From Thermus brockianus (GTDB lineage Bacteria > Deinococcota > Deinococci > Deinococcales > Thermaceae): DNA of 64,000 bases. Positions 24,817 to 32,855 of the stretch are shown one piece after another (the stretch's first letter is position 1; each line of letters starts with the position of its first letter). The stretch covers positions 62,001 through 126,000 of the forward strand of contig NZ_JAKEDV010000007.1 in assembly GCF_021462505.1 (NCBI RefSeq). Reading direction: 5' to 3'. Below the pieces are notes generated by a model that saw only the letters and a list, made by a program, of their open reading frames with translations, did no database searches and was not told the origin of the DNA. Made by a program: the position numbers and the translations under genes.

Positions 24817-25541
24817 TGCTCCGGGTGGAAGGCCTCACCGTGCGCTACGGGCCCCTGGAGGCGGTGCGGGGGGTGTCCTTCGCCCTGGAGGAGGGGGAGG
24901 CCCTGGCGGTGATCGGCCCCAACGGGGCGGGGAAGACGAGCGTCCTCCGCGGGCTCTTGGGCTTGGCCAAGGCGGAGGGCCGCGTCCTCCTGGACGGGGA
25001 GGTCCTGGCGGCGCGGAGCCCGGAGGGCCTCCTCAAGCGGGGCCTCGTCCTGGTGCCGGAGGGGCGCGCCCTCTTCCCCGGGCTTTCCGTGGAGGACAAC
25101 CTCCGCCTCGGGGGGTTCCACCGGTTCCGGAGGGGGGAGGACCTGAGGCCCGATCTGGAGCGGGTCTATGGCCTCTTCCCTAGGCTGAGGGAAAGGCGGG
25201 GGCAGCTTGCGGGGACGCTCTCTGGGGGGGAGCAGCAGATGCTGGCCATCGGCCGCGCCCTCATGGCGCGGCCCCGCCTGCTCCTATTGGACGAGCCCTC
25301 CTTGGGGCTTGCCCCCTTGATGGTGCGGGAGATCTACCGCATCCTGGCCGGCCTAAAGGGGGAAGGGGTCACGCTCCTCCTGGTGGAGCAGAACGCCAAG
25401 GTGGCCCTGGAGCTCGCCGACCGGGGCCTGGTATTGGAGGCGGGGGAGATGGCCCTGGAGGGAACCGCCCAGGAGCTACGGCAAAACCCCAAGGTGGTGG
25501 AGGCCTACCTGGGCCTTAGACGGGAGGTGGAGGAGGGATGA
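24816..25541 (+). CDS. branched-chain-type ABC ATPase (LivF-like)
   Basis: A 241-residue ATPase: Walker A GPNGAGKTS, signature LSGGEQQML, Walker B LLLLDEPSLGLAP and LLVEQNAK, the LivF form of the switch region. It forms the heterodimeric ATPase with the LivG half of the fused protein. Its start overlaps the previous stop (TGATG) and its own stop overlaps the paaI start (ATGA), which makes one continuous operon. Confidence 0.94.
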   Translation: MLRVEGLTVRYGPLEAVRGVSFALEEGEALAVIGPNGAGKTSVLRGLLGLAKAEGRVLLDGEVLAARSPEGLLKRGLVLVPEGRALFPGLSVEDNLRLGGFHRFRRGEDLRPDLERVYGLFPRLRERRGQLAGTLSGGEQQMLAIGRALMARPRLLLLDEPSLGLAPLMVREIYRILAGLKGEGVTLLLVEQNAKVALELADRGLVLEAGEMALEGTAQELRQNPKVVEAYLGLRREVEEG

Positions 25542-25942
25542 GGGACCCCTTCATGGAGGCCTTGGGCCTAACGGTGCTCCACCTGGCCCCCGGGGAGGCC
25601 AGGGTGGGGGGCCGGGTGGAGAGGGCCCACCTCAACCTCCACGGCACGGCCCACGGGGGTTTCCTCTACGCCCTGGCCGACAGCGCCTTCGCCCTCGCCT
25701 CCAACTCCCGGGGGCCCGCCGTGGCCCTCTCCTGCCGCATGGACTACTTCCGGCCCCTCCAGGCCGGGGCCTGGGTGGAGGCGGAGGCGGTGGAGGTGAA
25801 CCTCTCCCGGCGCACCGCCACCTACCGGGTGGAGGTGGTTTCGCAGGGCAGGCTGGTGGCCCTCTTCACGGGCACGGTGTTTCGCTTAGGAGGTGAGGAT
25901 GTACCAACCGGAGTTGGAAACCCTTCCCAGGGAGAAGCTTAG
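25538..25942 (+). CDS. paaI: phenylacetate-pathway hotdog thioesterase PaaI
   Basis: A 134-residue hotdog-fold acyl-CoA thioesterase, closely like T. thermophilus PaaI (known structure). The motif HLNLHGTAHGGFLYALADSAFALASN holds the catalytic Asn, the HGG loop and the Asp of ALADSA. PaaI hydrolyses ring-hydroxylated phenylacetyl-CoA and rescues CoA when the phenylacetate pathway stalls. The C-terminus runs 44 nt into paaK, an overlap that fits strong coupling. The rest of the paa catabolon (PaaABCDE, PaaG, PaaZ) is not in the window. Confidence 0.93.
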   Translation: MRDPFMEALGLTVLHLAPGEARVGGRVERAHLNLHGTAHGGFLYALADSAFALASNSRGPAVALSCRMDYFRPLQAGAWVEAEAVEVNLSRRTATYRVEVVSQGRLVALFTGTVFRLGGEDVPTGVGNPSQGEA

Positions 25943-27233
25943 GGCCTTGCAGGAGGAAAGGCTACGCCAGGTGGTGGCCTACGTTTACGAGAGGGTGCCC
26001 TTTTACCGGAGGCTTCTGGACGAGGCGGGGGTGAGGCCCGGGGATATCCGGGGCCTGATGGACCTCCCCAAGCTTCCCTTCACCAAGAAGGACCACCTTA
26101 GGGAAAACTACCCCTTCGGCCTCTTCGCCGTGCCCCGGGAGGAGGTGGCCCGCATCCACGCCTCTAGCGGCACCACCGGCAAGCCCACGGTGGTGGGCTA
26201 CACCAAGAAGGACCTCGGCATCTTCGCCGAGGTGGTGGCCCGCTCCCTGGCCGCAGCGGGGGCGAGGCCCGGGATGATGCTCCACAACGCCTACGGCTAC
26301 GGCCTCTTCACGGGGGGGCTTGGCCTCCACGGGGGGGCGGAGGCCTTGGGGATGACCGTGGTGCCCGTTTCCGGGGGGATGACGGAGCGCCAGGTCATGC
26401 TCATCCAGGACTTCCGGCCCGAGGTGATCTCCTGCACCCCCTCCTACGCCCAGACCTTGGCGGAGGAGTTCCGCAAGCGGGGGGTTTCCCCTGAGGCCCT
26501 GTCCCTGGAGTACGCCGTCCTGGGGGCCGAGCCCTGGACCGAGGCCATCCGCAAGCAGGTGGACGAGGGGCTTGGGGTTAGGAGCACCAACATCTACGGC
26601 CTATCGGAGATCATCGGCCCCGGGGTGGCCAACGAGTGCGTGGAGGAGCGCCAGGGTAGCCACATCTGGGAGGACCACTTCCTGCCCGAGGTGGTGGACC
26701 CAGACACCGGGGAGCCCTTGCCCGAGGGGAAGGTGGGGGTTCTGGTATTTACCACCCTCACCAAGGAGGCCATGCCCCTCCTCCGCTACTGGACGGGGGA
26801 CCTGACCTTCCTCACCTACGAGGCCTGTTCCTGCGGCCGCACCCACGTGCGCATGGGGCCCATCCTGGGGCGCACCGACGACATGCTCATCATCCGCGGG
26901 GTGAACGTCTACCCCACGCAGGTGGAGGCGGTGCTCCTGGGCATTCCCGAGGTGGAGCCCTACTACCAGATCGTGGTGCGGCGGGAGGGCACCCTGGACG
27001 AGGCGGAGCTCAAGGTGGAGGTTTCCGAGGCCTTCTTCCAGGAGATCGGCAAAAAGGCCCTTTCCGACGAGGTCGTTGAGGCGGACCACCGCCTCCACGC
27101 CCTCAGGGAGAAGGTGGCCCACAAGATCAAGGACACCATCGGCGTCACCATGAAGGTGACCCTCCTCGCCCCCGGGGAGGCCCCGCGGAGCGAAGGGGGG
27201 AAGCTAAGGCGGGTTTTGGACCTGCGCAAGTAG
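25899..27233 (+). CDS. paaK: phenylacetate-CoA ligase
   Basis: A 444-residue adenylate-forming ligase that makes phenylacetyl-CoA from phenylacetate, ATP and CoA. The P-loop is [16 protein letters not shown], followed by [15 protein letters not shown] and a C-terminal [20 protein letters not shown] with the hinge Arg-Thr-Asp; GGKLRRV near the end holds the catalytic Lys. Length is standard. The ATG at 25899 is preceded by TTAGGAGGTGAGG, a strong ribosome binding site, and lies inside the end of paaI. Confidence 0.96.
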   Translation: MYQPELETLPREKLRALQEERLRQVVAYVYERVPFYRRLLDEAGVRPGDIRGLMDLPKLPFTKKDHLRENYPFGLFAVPREEVARIHASSGTTGKPTVVGYTKKDLGIFAEVVARSLAAAGARPGMMLHNAYGYGLFTGGLGLHGGAEALGMTVVPVSGGMTERQVMLIQDFRPEVISCTPSYAQTLAEEFRKRGVSPEALSLEYAVLGAEPWTEAIRKQVDEGLGVRSTNIYGLSEIIGPGVANECVEERQGSHIWEDHFLPEVVDPDTGEPLPEGKVGVLVFTTLTKEAMPLLRYWTGDLTFLTYEACSCGRTHVRMGPILGRTDDMLIIRGVNVYPTQVEAVLLGIPEVEPYYQIVVRREGTLDEAELKVEVSEAFFQEIGKKALSDEVVEADHRLHALREKVAHKIKDTIGVTMKVTLLAPGEAPRSEGGKLRRVLDLRK

Positions 27234-27235
27234 CC

Positions 27236-27652
27236 ATGCGCCCCATACCCGAAGGCTACGAGGCCACCTTTGAGACGGTGGTCACGGAGGAGATGACCGT
27301 GAACTTTGAGGAGCTCGGGCCCGTGCACCCCGTCTACGCCACCTACTGGATGGCCAAGCACATGGAGCTCGCCGGGCGGAAGATCATCCTTCCCTTTTTG
27401 GAAGAGGGGGAGGAGGGGATTGGGAGCTACGTGGAGGTGCGGCACCTGGCCTCGGCCCTCCCGGGGATGCGGATCCGGATCGTGGCCCGGCACGAGCGCA
27501 CGGAGGGGAACCGGGTCCACGCCACCATGGAGGCCTACAACGAGCTGGGGGACCTGATCGGCGTGGGGCGCACGGAGCAGGTGATCCTGCCCAAGGCCAA
27601 GGTGGAGGCCCTCTTCCAAAAGCTCAGGGAGCGCTGGGCGAAGGCGGGGTAG
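27236..27652 (+). CDS. FlK-like hotdog thioesterase
   Basis: A 138-residue hotdog-fold protein. Thr36, Glu44 and His70 have exactly the spacing (8 and 26) of the catalytic triad T42-E50-H76 of fluoroacetyl-CoA thioesterase FlK. It is unlikely to act on fluoroacetyl-CoA here; the neighbours suggest another small or aromatic acyl-CoA. It starts 2 nt after paaK. With paaI the operon thus encodes two thioesterases of different hotdog branches around one CoA ligase, perhaps to recover CoA from dead-end thioesters. Confidence 0.85.
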   Translation: MRPIPEGYEATFETVVTEEMTVNFEELGPVHPVYATYWMAKHMELAGRKIILPFLEEGEEGIGSYVEVRHLASALPGMRIRIVARHERTEGNRVHATMEAYNELGDLIGVGRTEQVILPKAKVEALFQKLRERWAKAG

Positions 27653-27688
27653 GCTTCCCTTTGGGGGTATCCTCGAGGGGGAGGCCGT

Positions 27689-28483
27689 ATGAAGCTCAGC
27701 GGCAAAGTGGTGGTGGTCACGGGCGCAGGAAGCGGCCTGGGCCAGGCCCTGGCCCTAGAGCTCCTGAGACGGGGGGCCAGGGTGGCGGCGGTGGACCTTA
27801 GGGAGGAGGGCCTAAGGGAAACCGAGGCCCAGGCGGGGAGCCTGGCCCCTGGGCTTAGCCTCCACCCCCTGGACATTACGGACAAGGCGAGGGTGGCGGC
27901 CTTGCCCGAGGAGGTGGAAAGGGCGCACGGGCAGGTGGACGGCCTCATCAACAACGCCGGCATCATCCAGCCCTTCAAGCGCCTCCTGGACCTGGACGAG
28001 GCGGCCATAGAGCGGGTGATGCGGGTGAACTTCTACGGGACCCTGTACATGACCCGTGCCTTCCTGCCGAGGCTTCTTAAGCGCCCTGAGGCCCACCTGG
28101 TGAACGTGTCCAGCATGGGGGCCTTCGTGCCGGTGCCGGGGCAGGCGGTCTACGGGGCTTCCAAGGCGGCGGTGAAGCTCCTCACGGAGGCCCTTTGGGC
28201 GGAGCTCCAGGGCACCCCGGTGCGGGTCACCCTGGTGTTGCCCGGGGCCATGCGCACGGGGATCGCCCAGCACTCGGGGGTGGAGGCCCCAAGAGCAGAA
28301 GGGGCAAATGTTCCCGTTCTGGAACCCCAGGCGGCCGCCCGCATCCTCCTGGACGCCGTGGAGCGGGATGCCTTCCGGGTCCTTTTGGGCCAGGACGCCC
28401 GCACCATGGACCTCCTCTACCGCCTAAGCCCCCTTTGGGCCACCCGGCTCATCCAACGGCGCATGGCCCATCTCCTGGGCTAG
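27689..28483 (+). CDS. short-chain dehydrogenase/reductase
   Basis: A 264-residue classical SDR: cofactor motif TGAGSGLGQA, NNAGIIQP, catalytic Ser in VNVSSMGAF and Y-x3-K in YGASKAA. The Asp of AVDLREEG after beta-2 suggests NAD rather than NADP. The substrate is unknown; the C-terminal half is helix-rich and ends with RRMAHLLG. A 36-nt gap after the FlK-like gene contains TATCCT and a GGGGGAGG ribosome binding site, so it might also have its own promoter. Its last 60 nt overlap the end of the convergent MFS gene. Confidence 0.9.
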   Translation: MKLSGKVVVVTGAGSGLGQALALELLRRGARVAAVDLREEGLRETEAQAGSLAPGLSLHPLDITDKARVAALPEEVERAHGQVDGLINNAGIIQPFKRLLDLDEAAIERVMRVNFYGTLYMTRAFLPRLLKRPEAHLVNVSSMGAFVPVPGQAVYGASKAAVKLLTEALWAELQGTPVRVTLVLPGAMRTGIAQHSGVEAPRAEGANVPVLEPQAAARILLDAVERDAFRVLLGQDARTMDLLYRLSPLWATRLIQRRMAHLLG

Positions 28484-29620
28484 GCCCCCTCCTCGCACCC
28501 CGAGGGCGGCAAGCCCCATGAGCCCGGTGAGGAGGAGGGCGGTGGCGGCGAAGGCCAAGCCGTGGTGGGGGAAAAGCCGGTAAAAAAGCCCCAGGCTCCC
28601 CCCGGCCAGGGCGCTTCCCACAGCCTGCCCCAAGGAGCGGGCCACGGAGAGGGCCCCCGAGGCGAGCCCCTCCGTCCCCGGGGGCGCCAGGGAGAGGACC
28701 AAGGCGTTGTTGGCCGCCTGGAAAAGGGCGCGCCCTACCCCCAAGAGGGCAAGGCCCAGGGCCGCCCCCCAAAGGGGATGGAGGAGGGGCAAGAAGGCGA
28801 AGGCCACCCCCGCCCCCACCAGGAGGTAGGCCCCAAGGAGGGCCACCCGGCGGTAGCCGAGCCGGTCCGCCACCTTGCCCGCCCACGCCCCCAGGAGGAG
28901 AAGTTGCAAGGGCCCCAGGAGGAGAAGCCCCCCGATGGCCCTAGGGGATAGCCCCTCGGCTCCCAGGTGGAAGGCCAGGGCCACCGTGGTCCCTAGGGTG
29001 TGGAGGAAGTAAAGGCCCGTGGCCAGGAGGGCCCGGAGGAACCCGGGGGCGAAAAGGAGCCTCCCCAAAGAGCCTTCCTGTTTGGGAAGGTCCGGGAGGT
29101 TTCCCGAAAGGAGGAGGGCGAGGAGGGCGGCGGGGAGGGGCAGGAGGAAGACCCAGCGGAGGCTAACCCCGGCGGCAAGCCCTCCCAGGGCGGGGCCCAG
29201 GAGGGTGCCCGTGGCCACGGTGCTCGCCACCATACCCAAGGCGTAGCCCCGGGCCTGGGGAAAGGCGGTGGCGGCCAGGCCCGGCACGAGCCCCACCACC
29301 ATGGCCGTGGCCACCCCCTGGAGGAAGCGGAGGAGGTAAAGGGCCCAAAGCCCTGGGGCCAGGGCGAGGAGGAGGGCGAAGAGGGCGTGGAGGAGGAGCC
29401 CGAGCCGAAAGAGCCTTCCCGCCCCTACCCGCCCCGCCAGGCCCGCCATGGGCAGGTAGGCCAGGGCCGCCCCCAGAAGCCCCATGGACACCACCCCTTG
29501 CGCCCTCTCGGGCCCCACGGCGAAGGCTTCTTGTAGGAGGGGCAGCGCGGGGGCCAGGCTGCTTTCGCTTATCGTCCCGAGGAGCACGCCGGAAAGGAGG
29601 GCGTATAGCCGCCGGTCCAT
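28424..29620 (-). CDS. MFS transporter
   Basis: A 398-residue major facilitator protein with about twelve hydrophobic helices. An LSGVLLGTISESSLAPALPLLQEAF first helix and the loop-2-like LAGRVGAGRLFRLGLLLHALFALLLALAPGLWALYLLRFLQGVATAM region are typical of drug/H+ antiporters. The substrate cannot be read. The last 20 codons overlap the end of the convergent SDR gene, which is unusually long for tail-to-tail genes; both frames look intact. Confidence 0.88.
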   Translation of the reverse strand: MDRRLYALLSGVLLGTISESSLAPALPLLQEAFAVGPERAQGVVSMGLLGAALAYLPMAGLAGRVGAGRLFRLGLLLHALFALLLALAPGLWALYLLRFLQGVATAMVVGLVPGLAATAFPQARGYALGMVASTVATGTLLGPALGGLAAGVSLRWVFLLPLPAALLALLLSGNLPDLPKQEGSLGRLLFAPGFLRALLATGLYFLHTLGTTVALAFHLGAEGLSPRAIGGLLLLGPLQLLLLGAWAGKVADRLGYRRVALLGAYLLVGAGVAFAFLPLLHPLWGAALGLALLGVGRALFQAANNALVLSLAPPGTEGLASGALSVARSLGQAVGSALAGGSLGLFYRLFPHHGLAFAATALLLTGLMGLAALGVRGGGLAQEMGHAPLDEPGGPKGA

Positions 29621-29702
29621 GGGGTAAGCCTACTTCCCTTGGGGGGAAGGGGTGTGGCGGCTTTCCTTGTCCCAAAGGTGGCCTTGGGTGCACCATGGGG
29701 CC

Positions 29703-30194
29703 ATGCTGGCCGAGCGTTGGGCCCAGGGGCTCACCTATGGGGCGCTCCTTTCCCGGCTTGGCACCAGGCGGAAGCGGGTGGAGGCCTTTTACCAGGCCCT
29801 GGAGCCCTTGCCCCCCCTGCCAGGGGTGGCCCGGGTCCTCGCCCTGGTGGAGGCCTGGTGCCCGGACTGCCTCCAGGCCATTCCCGTGCTGGCGAGGCTT
29901 CCCCTCGAGGCCCGCTTCCTCTTCCGGGACGAGAACCCGGATCTGGCCGAGCGCTACGCCAAGGAGGGCAAACGCATCGTCCCCACCGTGCTCTTCTTGG
30001 ACGGGGCCTTCCAGGAGATCGCCCGATGGCACGGCCCCCCCGAGGAGGCCCGGGCCTTCCTGCGGGCGGCCAAGGAGGCGGGCTGGGAAAGGGCCGAGGC
30101 CTTGCGCCGCTACCACGAGGCCTTTCCCCGCTTCGCCCAGGCCATGCTCCAGGAGTGGCACACCCTCCTCGTTCCCCAAGGACGAACGGTGTAG
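29703..30194 (+). CDS. thioredoxin-like protein
   Basis: A 163-residue thioredoxin-fold protein with the redox pair in ALVEAWCPDCLQAIPVLARL (CPDC). It has IVPTVLFLDGAFQEIARWHGPP, the cis-Pro segment (VPT) expected after the active site, and a helical N-terminal extension. CPDC proteins of this group act as cytoplasmic thiol reductases or bacillithiol-independent oxidoreductases; the partner is unknown. The ATG at 29703 is preferred because earlier in-frame codons give a low-complexity front without homology. It is divergent from the MFS gene over 82 nt. Confidence 0.82.
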   Translation: MLAERWAQGLTYGALLSRLGTRRKRVEAFYQALEPLPPLPGVARVLALVEAWCPDCLQAIPVLARLPLEARFLFRDENPDLAERYAKEGKRIVPTVLFLDGAFQEIARWHGPPEEARAFLRAAKEAGWERAEALRRYHEAFPRFAQAMLQEWHTLLVPQGRTV

Positions 30195-30209
30195 GCTTCT
30201 TGGGAGTAC

Positions 30210-30242
30210 ACGTTTCCACGTTTCCACAACCCCCCGGATACT
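30210..30242 (+). promoter_or_regulatory. ppdK promoter region with an 8-bp tandem repeat
   Basis: ACGTTTCC occurs twice in tandem (30210-30217, 30218-30225) and is followed by AC. GATACT (30237-30242) is a -10 candidate ending 6 nt before the GTG at 30249, giving a leaderless mRNA. The repeat covers the -35 position, which has no good TTGACA-like hexamer, so it may be an activator site. Confidence 0.5.
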
Positions 30243-30248
30243 TTGGGT

Positions 30249-32855
30249 GTGGAAGACCGGGTATACCTGTTATCGGAGGCCCTAGGCCTTTCCAAGGACC
30301 TCCTAGGGGGTAAGGGGTACGGCCTTGCGGCCATGGCGGGGGCGGGCCTGCCCGTGCCCCCGGCCATGGTCATCACCACGGAGGCCTGCCGCGCCTACCT
30401 CCGCGCCGGCCAGGTGCCGGGCCTTGCGGAGGAGGTGCGGCGCAAGATGGCGGCCCTGGAAGGCCTAACGGGGAAGCGCTTCGGCCAGGGGGAGGGGAAG
30501 ACCCCTCCCCTTTTGGTTTCCGTGCGGAGCGGGGCCCCGGTGTCCATGCCGGGGATGATGGACACCATCCTGAACCTGGGCCTCACCCTCGAGGGGGTGG
30601 AGGCCCTGGCCCGGGCCACGGGAAACCCCCGCTTTGCCTGGGATACCTTCCGCCGCCTCCTCGCCATGTACGGGGAAGTGGTCCTGGGGGAGCGGGCGGA
30701 GGTCTTTGAAGGCATGCTTTCCGCCCTCAAGCGGGAGCGGGGGGTGGAGGCGGACACCGCCCTTTCCGCCGAGGACCTGGAGGAGCTCGCCTTCCGCTAC
30801 CTCCGCCACCTGGAGGCCAGGGGCACCCCCTTCCCCATGGACCCTTGGGCGCAGCTTTTCGCCGCCATTGAGGCGGTCTTTCGCAGTTGGCTCAACCCCC
30901 GGGCCAAGACCTACCGGCGCATCTACGGCATCCCCGAGGACCTGGGCACGGCGGTGGTGGTCCAGGCCATGGTCTACGGCAACCTGGGGGAGGACTCGGG
31001 CACCGGGGTGGGCTTCACCCGCAACCCCGCCACCGGGGAGAAGGGCCTCTACGGGGAGTACCTCAGGAACGCCCAAGGGGAGGACGTGGTGGCGGGGATC
31101 CGCACCCCCGAGCCCCTAGAGCGCCTCAAGGACTACGCCCCCGAGCTCCACGCCGAGCTGGAGCAGGTGGCGGAGCGTCTGGAGCGCCACTTCCGGGACA
31201 TGCAGGACTTTGAGTTCACCGTGGAAAGGGGGCGGCTTTTCCTCCTGCAGACCCGCTCGGGGAAGCGCACGGCCAAGGCGGCGGTGCGCATTGCCGTGGA
31301 GATGGCGGAGGAGGGGCTCATCACCAAGGAAGAGGCGGTCTTAAGGGTGGAGGCCAACGCCCTCCCCGGCCTCCTCAAGCCGGCGGTGGACCGCAACCGG
31401 GCGCCCAAGCCCCTCCTTAGAGGGCTTCCCGCAAGCCCCGGCGCTGCCCTTGGCCACGCCGTCTTCTCCAACGAAGGGGCGGAGCGCTTCGCCGCCCAGG
31501 GCCTGCCCACGATCCTGGTCCGCCCGGAAACCACCCCCGAGGACATCACGGGGATGTACCTCTCCAGGGGCATCCTCACCGCCCGGGGCGGCCTCACCTC
31601 CCATGCGGCGGTGGTGGCCCGGGGCCTCGGGGTGCCGGCGGTGGTGGGGGCGGAGGCCCTGAGGGTTTTCCCCGAGGAAGGGCGTGCCCTGGTGGACGGG
31701 GTGGAGGTCCGGGAGGGGGACCTCCTCACCTTGGACGGGGGCACGGGGGAGGTCTACCTGGGGGCGGTGCCCCTGGTGGAGGCGGCGGAGGAGGCCCTTT
31801 TGGAGAAGCTCTTCGCCTGGGCCGAGCCCTATCGGCGCCTTGGGGTGCGGGCCAACGCCGACACCCCCCTGGACGCCCAAAGGGCCCGGGCCTTCGGCGC
31901 CCAGGGGATCGGCCTGTGCCGCACGGAGCACATGTTCTTCCAGGAGGAGAGGCTCCCTTGGGTGCGCCGCCTCATCCTCGCCCAGACCCCGGAGGAGGAG
32001 GAAGAGGCCCTGGAGAGGCTTTTCGCCTTCCAGAAGGAGGACTTCAAGGCCATCCTCCGGGTCATGGACGGCCTGCCCGTGACCGTGCGCCTCTTGGACC
32101 CGCCCCTGCACGAGTTCCTGCCGCCCATGGCCGAGCTGGAGGCGCGGGCCAAGGAGGGGGATGGGGAAGCCTTGGCCCTTCTGGAGCGGGCCAAGGCCCT
32201 TCACGAGGTGAACCCCATGCTGGGCTTTAGGGGGGTGAGGCTCCTTCTCCTTAGGCCCGCCATCTTCCGGATGCAGCTAAGGGCCCTCCTCGAGGCCGCC
32301 CGGGAGCTAAGGGAGGAGGGCTTTGACCCCCGGCCCGAGGTCATGGTTCCCCTGGTGGCGGACCCCAAGGAGGTGGAGCGGGCCCGCGCCTTGGCCGAGG
32401 AGCTCTTCCGGGAATACGGCCCCATCCCCTTCGGCACCATGATAGAAACCCCAAGGGCCGCCCTCCTCGCCGGCGAAATCGCCCCCTTGGTGGACTTCTT
32501 CAGCTTCGGCACCAACGACCTCACCCAGATGGCCTTTGGCCTCTCCCGGGACGACGCCGGGAAGTTCCTGCCCCGGTACGTGGAGGAGGGGCTATTCCCC
32601 TTTGACCCCACGGAGCGCCTGGACGAGAAGGGCGTGGGAAGGCTCATCCGGATGGCGGTGGAGGAGGGGCGGCGGGCCAACCCCAGGCTGAAGCTCGGCC
32701 TCTGCGGGGAGCACGGGGGCGAGGCGGGAAGCGTCCAGGCCGTGGCCGACCTCCTGGACTACACCTCGGCGAGCCCCTTCCGCATCCTCACCGCCCGCCT
32801 TGCGGCCGCCCAGGCGGGGCTTAGGGCCCGCCAGGCTCAGCCGGCTAGCTCGTAG
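30249..32855 (+). CDS. ppdK: pyruvate, phosphate dikinase
   Basis: An 868-residue enzyme that interconverts pyruvate, ATP and phosphate with PEP, AMP and PPi. The N-terminal ATP-binding domain starts GVEDRVYLLSEALG, with SVRSGAPVSMPGMMDTILNLG. The swivelling phosphohistidine is H452 (GGLTSHAAVVARG). The C-terminal PEP-binding barrel includes GLCRTEHMFF and the catalytic cysteine C819 (GLCGEHGG). The GTG at 30249 is preferred over a TTG two codons upstream, since it is 6 nt after the -10 box. Its end overlaps that of the convergent quiC by 19 nt. It feeds pyruvate from the catabolic pathways into gluconeogenesis. Confidence 0.96.
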   Translation: MEDRVYLLSEALGLSKDLLGGKGYGLAAMAGAGLPVPPAMVITTEACRAYLRAGQVPGLAEEVRRKMAALEGLTGKRFGQGEGKTPPLLVSVRSGAPVSMPGMMDTILNLGLTLEGVEALARATGNPRFAWDTFRRLLAMYGEVVLGERAEVFEGMLSALKRERGVEADTALSAEDLEELAFRYLRHLEARGTPFPMDPWAQLFAAIEAVFRSWLNPRAKTYRRIYGIPEDLGTAVVVQAMVYGNLGEDSGTGVGFTRNPATGEKGLYGEYLRNAQGEDVVAGIRTPEPLERLKDYAPELHAELEQVAERLERHFRDMQDFEFTVERGRLFLLQTRSGKRTAKAAVRIAVEMAEEGLITKEEAVLRVEANALPGLLKPAVDRNRAPKPLLRGLPASPGAALGHAVFSNEGAERFAAQGLPTILVRPETTPEDITGMYLSRGILTARGGLTSHAAVVARGLGVPAVVGAEALRVFPEEGRALVDGVEVREGDLLTLDGGTGEVYLGAVPLVEAAEEALLEKLFAWAEPYRRLGVRANADTPLDAQRARAFGAQGIGLCRTEHMFFQEERLPWVRRLILAQTPEEEEEALERLFAFQKEDFKAILRVMDGLPVTVRLLDPPLHEFLPPMAELEARAKEGDGEALALLERAKALHEVNPMLGFRGVRLLLLRPAIFRMQLRALLEAARELREEGFDPRPEVMVPLVADPKEVERARALAEELFREYGPIPFGTMIETPRAALLAGEIAPLVDFFSFGTNDLTQMAFGLSRDDAGKFLPRYVEEGLFPFDPTERLDEKGVGRLIRMAVEEGRRANPRLKLGLCGEHGGEAGSVQAVADLLDYTSASPFRILTARLAAAQAGLRARQAQPASS

